From: Amorphophallus konjac
Taxonomy: Eukaryota; Streptophyta; Magnoliopsida; Alismatales; Araceae
NCBI GenBank assembly: GCA_022559845.1
Contig: JAHNEJ010001453.1
Location: 1-64,000 of the forward strand
Length of the DNA: 64,000 nucleotides
Direction: 5' to 3'
In this document: positions 58,101 to 64,000 of the stretch, piece by piece
Layout: each line of letters begins with the position of its first letter
How positions within the stretch are numbered: position 1 is the stretch's first letter
Translations under genes and position numbers: made by a program
The notes under the pieces: model-generated
Told to the model about the DNA's origin: nothing
Seen by the model: only the letters and a program-made list of their open reading frames with translations
Databases searched by the model: none

Positions 58101-59925
58101 TCCTCAAGAAGGCCCTTTGACGAATTCTAGGAGGGGTGGGAAGGCATCTTTCTCAACTTCCCGGGCCATAAAAGCAAATAATGGTTGGCCTTGCTTCAAA
58201 TTTTGCTTCAATTCTTTGGCGATGATCAGACTGATTACTTTCTTTCCCTTGTCCTTCTTAGTCTTGCTATTAGCCTTCTTTTAAGAACTCGGGGATTTGG
58301 GTTGGCTCGACACAAGCTTCACACGTTTACCGTCATGGATAAAGAAGTAAATGTTTGAGCGTCCATAGATGGTAACGTCCAGATCAAACAACCATGGTCT
58401 CCCCAGGATGATGCGACATACATACATACATGGTGATGATGTCACACCACACCTTGTCCTTGTAGGTAGCAAACTCAATGGGAATCAAGCTACGCTCCTT
58501 GACCTTAATGGATGTGGTGTCGATCCAGAACACTTTGTAGGGTTTGGGGTGAGGCTCGGATTTAAATTTAAGAGTGGTCAAAAGGGGAGAAGATACAGAT
58601 GCAACTACCATTATCCACATTCACCTTGCAACACTTCTCTCCAATTTCGGTGAATGGGTGAAAGATTGTGATCCTCTTCCAGTCGTCTGTCAACTGGGGT
58701 TGTGTCAGGGTGCACCTAACCAGACTCAGCCTAAGGTCTTCACAAGGTGAAACTGGGTGACACGGGACAACGCTTTCAGTGCACCCCACAAACTCACTCT
58801 CAACAACCAAGTCGTCTGAGTCTCCCTCAACTTGGTGAACAACTTCCTCTATATCCTCTTGTTCGTAATTCTCGTGCTCACATTCAATGTAAAGAGACTT
58901 GGTTTGACTCGGGCATTGACTTGCCACATGGCGATACCATTGACAACAGTAGCATTGAGTCCTAGGGTTGACTTTGAATGGTTCACTAACAGCTCTCCTG
59001 TCAGTAATACGTGGTTTGACAATGTAAGAGCTAGCGATGGGCTTGCTAGAAGAAGAAGAGGGGCCAAAACAGAAAGAAGTTGACTTGCCTACAGACACAA
59101 ACTTGCCATGTGTGTCGCGGACCTCGGCAGCTCGAGAAAAGAGAGCCCCCCTAATGGCCCCTAGATTCATCCAAGTCCATAACCAGTTGATAGGCCAGCT
59201 CCAATGTTGATGTGCCCCAGACCATGAGCTCCCGACGATAGTCATCTCGCAAGCCAGATCAAAAGCGAGAGTCTGTGTGGGGGTCTCAAGCTCTAATGCA
59301 CTGCACCGGTTCAAATACTCATCAAACTTAGCAACATACTCAGCAGCAAATTTGTTGCCCTAGGTCAACCGGTTTCATTGGTCAAGCCTCTAGTGGAATG
59401 AGGGGAAGAAATTTCACATACAATCGCTCCTTCATCTCATCCCACGTCGTTACAGGGTCTTCACTTCTCAGGGCCATTTGGCGCTCCACATTTTCCCAAA
59501 TTGGGCCGCTAAACCAGTCAACTTCATGACTAGAAATCTCATTTTCCTCTGCTCTGAAAAGTTGTACCAGTCAAAGTAGTGGTCCATGCCCAACATCCAA
59601 TCCAGGAATGCCTGGGGATCCCGACAACCATCATAAGTGTGAGCATCAAGTTTCACGCACTTAAGAAATTTGTTGTTCGGGTTCTCCTCTCTAGGGGGTA
59701 GACCTTGTCTACCTTCCCTTCTAGGTGGAGTTTGATCACGCTCTAAATAATGATGGTGGGACCTCCGAACTCCATGTCAAGCGTTCCTAGAGACAGCTTG
59801 GGAGGCTTCATTATCACTAGGCTCTGGGCACCTCTGGGTTCACGCTCTAACCAATCAAACCGAGCATTCAGATTTTCATGGGTTCCTTGTTGCTTCTGCT
59901 CGATGTTTCCCAACCTAGCAAGGAC

Positions 59926-60796
59926 CATAGTTGTCAAGGCGGGCGCTCTTGAAAGGGCAAGGCGCTGCAGCGCCTTGTTGACACTGGAAAAGGTGACCTA
60001 GGCGGTCGCCTAGGCGGGCTAGGCGCCCAGGCGGGCGCCTAGGCGCCAAGGCGGGCCAACCGTGACCGTCCGAATTGGATCCGACATAACTGGTTATGTA
60101 CATTTTGTTAGAGATTAGAGTACCTGTAGAGATGGACAAACAATAGAGGAGGAAGAAGAAAGGGGGAAGAAGAGATCAAGCCACAAGAACACCAAGATTT
60201 ACGTGGTTCGGAGGCGATGTGCCTTCCTACATCCACGGCCGCAACAGGGTTTCCACTATATGATAAAACACACCCAGATACAATATAAAGAGAGAGTTCG
60301 CAGCCCTTATATATAAGGAGATTAGGGCGCCCAACAGTCAGGGTACAAAAGACAATAATCCCGCGACCTGACCGCGCAGATCGATCCGCGTACGAGGGCG
60401 CACGAGGGCGAGTTCGGGCTCCAAACTCTAACACATTTAACTCTTTCTTTTTTATAATTTTCTTGATGTTATTATATTCTTTTATAATTTTCTGAATTTT
60501 TTACATTTACTTTTGAATCATTTGCATTTACTTCTGAATTTTTTGTAATTTTTTGATACAATTTAATTTTCTATAATTGCCATATAATTTAATTACAACA
60601 ATTTCTTCATGTAATTTATTTTTTGTATTTTTTTCATTTTTTATTCTTGATTTATATATTGGAGGATATATATTTTAGATTTTTTTAATTAGTGGCCGAA
60701 GTGTCGCCTAGGCGACGCCTAAGCGGACGCCTTATCGCCTAAGCGCTTAGGGACCCCGTGAACGCCTTGGGTCGCCTTGTCGCCTTGACAACTATG
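59926..60796. mobile_element. hAT miniature element in gag, perfect TSD GCAAGGAC
   Basis: Both ends read CATAGTTGTCAAGGCG inward, a perfect 16-bp inverted repeat, flanked by GCAAGGAC at 59918-59925 and 60797-60804. Subterminal regions are arrays of GCGCCTAGGCG / CGCCTAAGC motifs. The interior is AT-rich and holds the solo LTR. It splits codon 18 or so of gag. Confidence 0.96.
60106..60433 (-). mobile_element. 328-bp solo LTR, TSD CATTT
   Basis: Minus strand begins TGTTAGAGTTTGGAGCCC and ends TAATCTCTAACA, bounded by CATTT at 60101-60105 and 60434-60438. It contains TTATATATAAGG (TATA region) and ACCACGTAAATCTTGGTGTT, a phrase typical of plant Copia-type LTRs. No internal domain remains. Confidence 0.9.
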
Positions 60797-61036
60797 GCAA
60801 GGACGTCTTCTAGAACTTTGGACAGATCCTCAAAAGCCATTTGGGGTCTGTCAACAAGGTAGTCTCGACCACTACATAGGGGCATGCAGGGAAGGGTGGG
60901 ACCTAAATGACTAAATGATTTTTTTTGTCAAACAAATGATTAAATGATGTTGAGAAACATGTGTATGCTACTAAATGGTGATTAAACCTACATGGAAGAG
61001 TTCTAAACCCTAACTTGGCTCTAATGATGAAAATGA

Positions 61037-63430
61037 TGTGCTATCGTGACGAGATGCGATCAAATATGGAAAACAATGCTAAATAAAAGAACAAAGTGAA
61101 TTTCAAACGATGCGATAATCAAAGGACAGGCTATATCAGGAAATTACTGCCACATTCAAAAACAAAGAAGAAATCCCGATGCAAAAGTAGGTGTTGTCCC
61201 ACACGTAATATCTAGACAGTCGGTACAGGGCCGAATAGATGCGCACTCGATTAGGTAGTGGACAGCTAGCGTGATACTATATTAGACAAATTAAGATTCT
61301 GCCAATTATTTAACCAAATGAACAGTAGTCACGAGGAGGAACGAGGTTACCGGCAAGAAGGGGGGGTTCATCGACAACCGTGTAGACGGCGGTGGCCGAA
61401 GGCAGAAGGGCGCTCGCGGTCGGCTAGGGCTGCTATTGCTGTACGGGCCGGTGGTGGTGGGGAGTCGTAATGTTGCTGCCAGCGAGGGCGGTGGCCTCAA
61501 CTACACTTGAATGGTGGCAGCTCTGGCCGTTGCTGTTGCAATGGCCGGTGGCAGCTCAAGCTGCGCATGCTGCTGGGGCTGATGGTGGCTCTGGCGAGCA
61601 GTGGATCAGGTCACTGCTGTGCTACGATGGCCGACGGCTGGTGGTGGGCGAGAAAGGAGCAGGAGTGGGAGGGCTCTAGCGACCAAAGAAGGATAGGAGG
61701 GCGGCGACGTTGGCTACGGGAGGAGAAGAGGAGGGCAGTGTCGTTGGCAACGGGAGGGGAAGGGGAGGGCAGTGACATTGGAGGCGGGAGGAGGTGAGGG
61801 AGGCGGCGGGAGGAGGGGGGAGGCGGGGGAAGGCGGCGGGTTGGCTGGGCGCGGCTGAGGGGAAGGAGAGGTCAAAGAAGAGCTGCGCAGCGATCGTGGG
61901 CAGAGCAGGGAGGAGCGGAGCTCCGACTGACGGCAGTGATGGCGGAGCGACAACGAGGCAGCAGCGAGCTGTGGAGGCAGCTAGGGTTGGGCTTCTCATC
62001 CCTTACACTCACAACACATCCAAGAGGAAAAGACTCTTTTTTTCATTCATCAAAAAGTTGAAAAATACACGGGTTTTTCAAGCCTTTTATAAGCTCCAAC
62101 ATAGAGGGCCCAAAGACAAGAATGTTCATACAAGACCAAAATACCAAAATACCCTCAACAATTACCTAAAATACCATAAAAGCAAACTAACACTAGAATA
62201 AGCAAAATCATCATCATCATCAGAGCATTATCCCAATTATTTGGGGTCGGCTACATGAATCTTGTTCCGCCAAAGATTTCTATCAAGTGCTATATTCATA
62301 TTTAAACCCAAGAAACTAATGTCCTTCCTAATAACATCGCACTATCTCATTTTAGGCCTTCCCCGAGCTCTTTTACTAGCATCCACTAAGATGCGGTTAC
62401 ATCTTTTAACCGGCGCTGAGTTAGGGCGACGAAGCACATGACCAAACCACCTGAGTCTATTTTCTCTCATTTTACTATCAATTGGGGTTATCCCTAAGTC
62501 CTTACAGATGCGCTCATTCCTAATTTTGTCTTTCTTAGTCTTACCACACATCCATCTCAACATTCTCATCTCTGCTACACACATTTTGTGAATGTGTTCC
62601 TTTCGTACTGCCCAACACTCGCTACCATATAACAAACCAGGTCTCACAGCCGTTCTATAAAATCTCCCTTTGAATTTCACAGGCATACGACGATCACAGA
62701 GGACTCCTGATGCGCTTCTCCATCTTAACCAGCCTGCCTTAATCCTATGTGTAACGTCGTCATAAATCTCCCCATTCTCTTGTATGATAGACCCTAAGTA
62801 TCGAAAGCTACTACTCTTCGGAATGTTATGCCCATCAATTAGAACCTTGTCTTCCTGTACCACTCTCCCATTACTAAAATTACAATGCATAAACTCTGAC
62901 TTACTCCTACTAATTTAAAAACCTTTAGACTCCAAGGCATCTCTCCAACGCTATAACTTAGCATTTAAAGCATCAATACTCTCATCAATTAAGACAATAT
63001 CATCTGCAAATAACATACACCAAGGGATATCCTCATGCAATTGTTTTGTTACTTCATCCATAACTAAGACAGAGATACGAACTTAGTGCAGAACCTTGAT
63101 GCAAATCTATAGAAACTGAAAATTCACTAGTCTCACCGGCAATAGTTCGAACACTAGTAATAGCACCGTCGTACATATCCTTAATCAAATCAACATATCC
63201 TTGAGAGATTCATTTCTTTCTTAATGTCCACCAAATTAAATCTCTCGGTACTCGATCATACGCCTTCTCTAAATCAAGAAAAACCATATACAAATCTTTT
63301 CTCATCTCTCTATACTTCTCCATTAGAATAAGCAAAATAATGCTAAATAAAGCAAGCTAATCACTAGATAAATCAACACCGACGTCGTCTACGAGCGTAA
63401 ACTCACAACGGGGGCATGATGTCCTCGTCA
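61037..63430 (-). repeat. 5' LTR of the gypsy element, interrupted by a LINE
   Basis: Minus strand starts TGACGAGGACATCATGCC and ends CGATAGCACA. Without the LINE and its duplication it is about 1.26 kb against 1.31 kb for the other LTR. The two LTRs differ at many sites, so the element is old. Next to its inner end the minus strand reads ATCATTAGAGCC, a weak match to a tRNA-Met primer site. Confidence 0.8.
62209..63323 (-). mobile_element. 5'-truncated RTE-type LINE, 15-bp TSD
   Basis: TAGAATAAGCAAAAT stands at 62194-62208 and 63324-63338. Between them the minus strand encodes decayed RT pieces ([30 protein letters not shown]) and an open C-terminal part at 62342-62890 (RYLGSIIQENGEIYDDVTHR, GLLYGSECWAVRKEH, RMLRWMCGKTKKDKIRNE, LRWFGHVLRRP). 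The minus-strand 3' end is (ATG)n-like, ATGATGATGATG, the short-repeat tail typical of RTE elements and not poly(A). Similar 'RYLGS...ECW' proteins are known from plant RTE elements. Confidence 0.92.
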
Positions 63431-63540
63431 CTTTCACTCTACAAAGTTGAGACATAGCTTAAGGCAGTATAAGAGATACTTGGAAGAAAATTTACCAAAC
63501 ATGTCACATGTTATTGAAGAGCGGCAAGAGCCCTATCAAG
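63431..63540. other. right flank of the gypsy element
   Basis: A short unique stretch with the open frame SLRQYKRYLEENLPNMSHVI, which I do not recognise. Confidence 0.3.
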
Positions 63541-64000
63541 CAAGGTTTGCCGGCCCAGTCGTATCGGCCGTACCGGTATTTTGTCAATACGGTACAGTAT
63601 GGCACCGTACCACACTGTACCGGTATGCACCATAAATAAAAAATTATATAACAAATATATGTTATACTAAAATATGACAAAAATATATGTGGTTCAATGA
63701 TTAATGTGTTAAATATCTTTGACGACAGGGTTTCAAAACTCACCGTTGCCGTGCGTTGTTTGCCTTTTTTTCTTAAAACACAATGAAAAGTGAATGACAA
63801 TGAGCCCTCGTGAGTTTTGAACAGGGTTTTCAGCATTCCAAAGGAACGCTATGAACCAACTTACCTATAAAATTACATTTGATATAAAATAATATATATA
63901 ATATTTAAAAAAGAATAAGTAGCGTATTGGTGGTGTACCACGTATTAGTCATACCAGTCACTGGCTAGTACGATCCGGTACGTGCAGCACGGGACGTACA
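63541..64000. mobile_element. left part of another hAT-like element, cut by the window end
   Basis: Begins CAAGGTTTGCCGGCCCAG, very like the end CAGGGTTTGCCGTCCC of the element at 31839-32318, and is followed by GTACCGG / CCGGTAC subterminal motifs that reappear at 63930-63990 (GATCCGGTACGTG). The right end and duplication are outside the window; the expected duplication would be CTATCAAG. Confidence 0.55.

Larger units (their letters stand above)
48606..60840 (-). pseudogene. gag-pol of the gypsy element, broken
   Basis: The gag start MAFEDLSKVLEDV at 60840 is split from LARLGNIEQKQ by the element at 59926-60796. Gag core 59468-59656 (DPQAFLDWMLGMDHYFDW). Zinc knuckle CYCCQWYRHVASQC at 58913-58954. 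Protease-like VDNGSC near 58600-58616. RT 57369-57791 with [15 protein letters not shown] and YFDD at 57543-57554. RNase H start 57048-57257 (FEVACDASGLAIGGVLSQ). Integrase zinc-binding part 56356-56700 (ELHTGGLAGHFGQKK, HTCQ). Integrase core end about 55890-55960 (FEVVHGF), then, beyond the hAT nest, 48811-49250 (VMVRLRPMRFPSG, HACSAGPFQILKKINANAYV). At about 48620-48800 a chromodomain-like tail RRYLIK...SRITEDDVRRLDPELL carries two stops. Many frameshifts and stops; not functional. Confidence 0.85.
47295..63430 (-). mobile_element. chromovirus-like Ty3/gypsy retrotransposon, heavily nested
   Basis: Two matching LTRs (47295-48599 and 61037-63430) in the same orientation bound a decayed gag-pol that reads right to left. 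Subtracting insertions, the element was about 7.5 kb. Minus-strand order: 5' LTR, gag, zinc knuckle, protease, RT, RNase H, integrase with a C-terminal chromodomain-like tail, polypurine GGAGAAA, 3' LTR. Five later insertions sit in it. The 5-bp flanks (TCTGG, CTTTC) do not match, consistent with age or recombination. Confidence 0.85.

Overview
The window is plant nuclear DNA, very probably from an angiosperm. It holds intron-containing plant mobile domain (PMD) genes, plant-type Ty3/gypsy, hAT, L1 and RTE transposons, and fragments of two plant housekeeping genes: a BIG-type ARF-GEF and a ubiquitin carboxyl-terminal hydrolase-related protein. I cannot name the species. Almost everything recognisable is mobile or mobile-derived. 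No complete ordinary host gene was found.

Region 1 (1-14731) is GC-rich and compact. It carries four minus-strand, head-to-tail units, here called C (9909-11317), B (6088-9185), D (4433-5720) and A (1358-3847). A is intact as modelled: six exons, 708 aa, PMD followed by a coiled coil. B is its seven-exon paralogue with one in-frame stop. D is a shrunken copy without the PMD core. C has a different body (PMD/DUF7745-like) but uses the same leader exon as A. A, B and C have TATA boxes and D a TATA-like element. Purine-rich GCGGGGCAGC followed by TGTAGACAC at 12481 looks like the polypurine tract and start of a 2.25-kb plus-strand LTR (12481-14731). It has its own TATA box and an 89-bp tandem repeat. 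The simplest reading is the 3' end of a large Tat/Ogre-like Ty3/gypsy element carrying antisense PMD genes. The most unusual structure is a family of 26-28-bp near-perfect GC-rich palindromes in AT-rich DNA. They lie just upstream of the B promoter (seven copies at 62-65-bp spacing), of the LTR promoter, and as one degenerate copy upstream of D. Arms are conserved, the central dinucleotide varies, and one arm position changes in matched pairs.

Region 2 (14732-35900) is AT-rich, gene-poor DNA. It holds two hAT-type non-autonomous elements bounded by 8-bp target duplications (16390-17078, 31839-32318), an L1 3' end, two related degenerate LTR remnants, several (GA)n, (TG)n and (TA)n tracts, and a long polypurine/polypyrimidine domain at 33.1-35.3 kb.

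Region 3 (35900-47294) holds the last two exons of a ubiquitin hydrolase-related gene (37785-38050), L1 fragments on both strands, a 217-bp hAT miniature element, and an intronless ARF-GEF (Sec7) fragment (43609-44364). That fragment lies between two blocks of the same GC-rich motif, which suggests gene capture.

Region 4 (47295-64000) is a nest. A minus-strand chromovirus-like Ty3/gypsy element (47295-63430, LTRs about 1.3 kb, decayed gag-pol) was hit by: an about 0.8-kb hAT element (49270-55882), which was itself hit by a 5.8-kb hAT element with a decayed transposase gene (49497-55298); a hAT miniature element in gag (59926-60796), itself hit by a solo LTR (60106-60433); and a 5'-truncated RTE LINE in the 5' LTR (62209-63323). 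Most boundaries are fixed by target-site duplications, so the order of events can be read directly.
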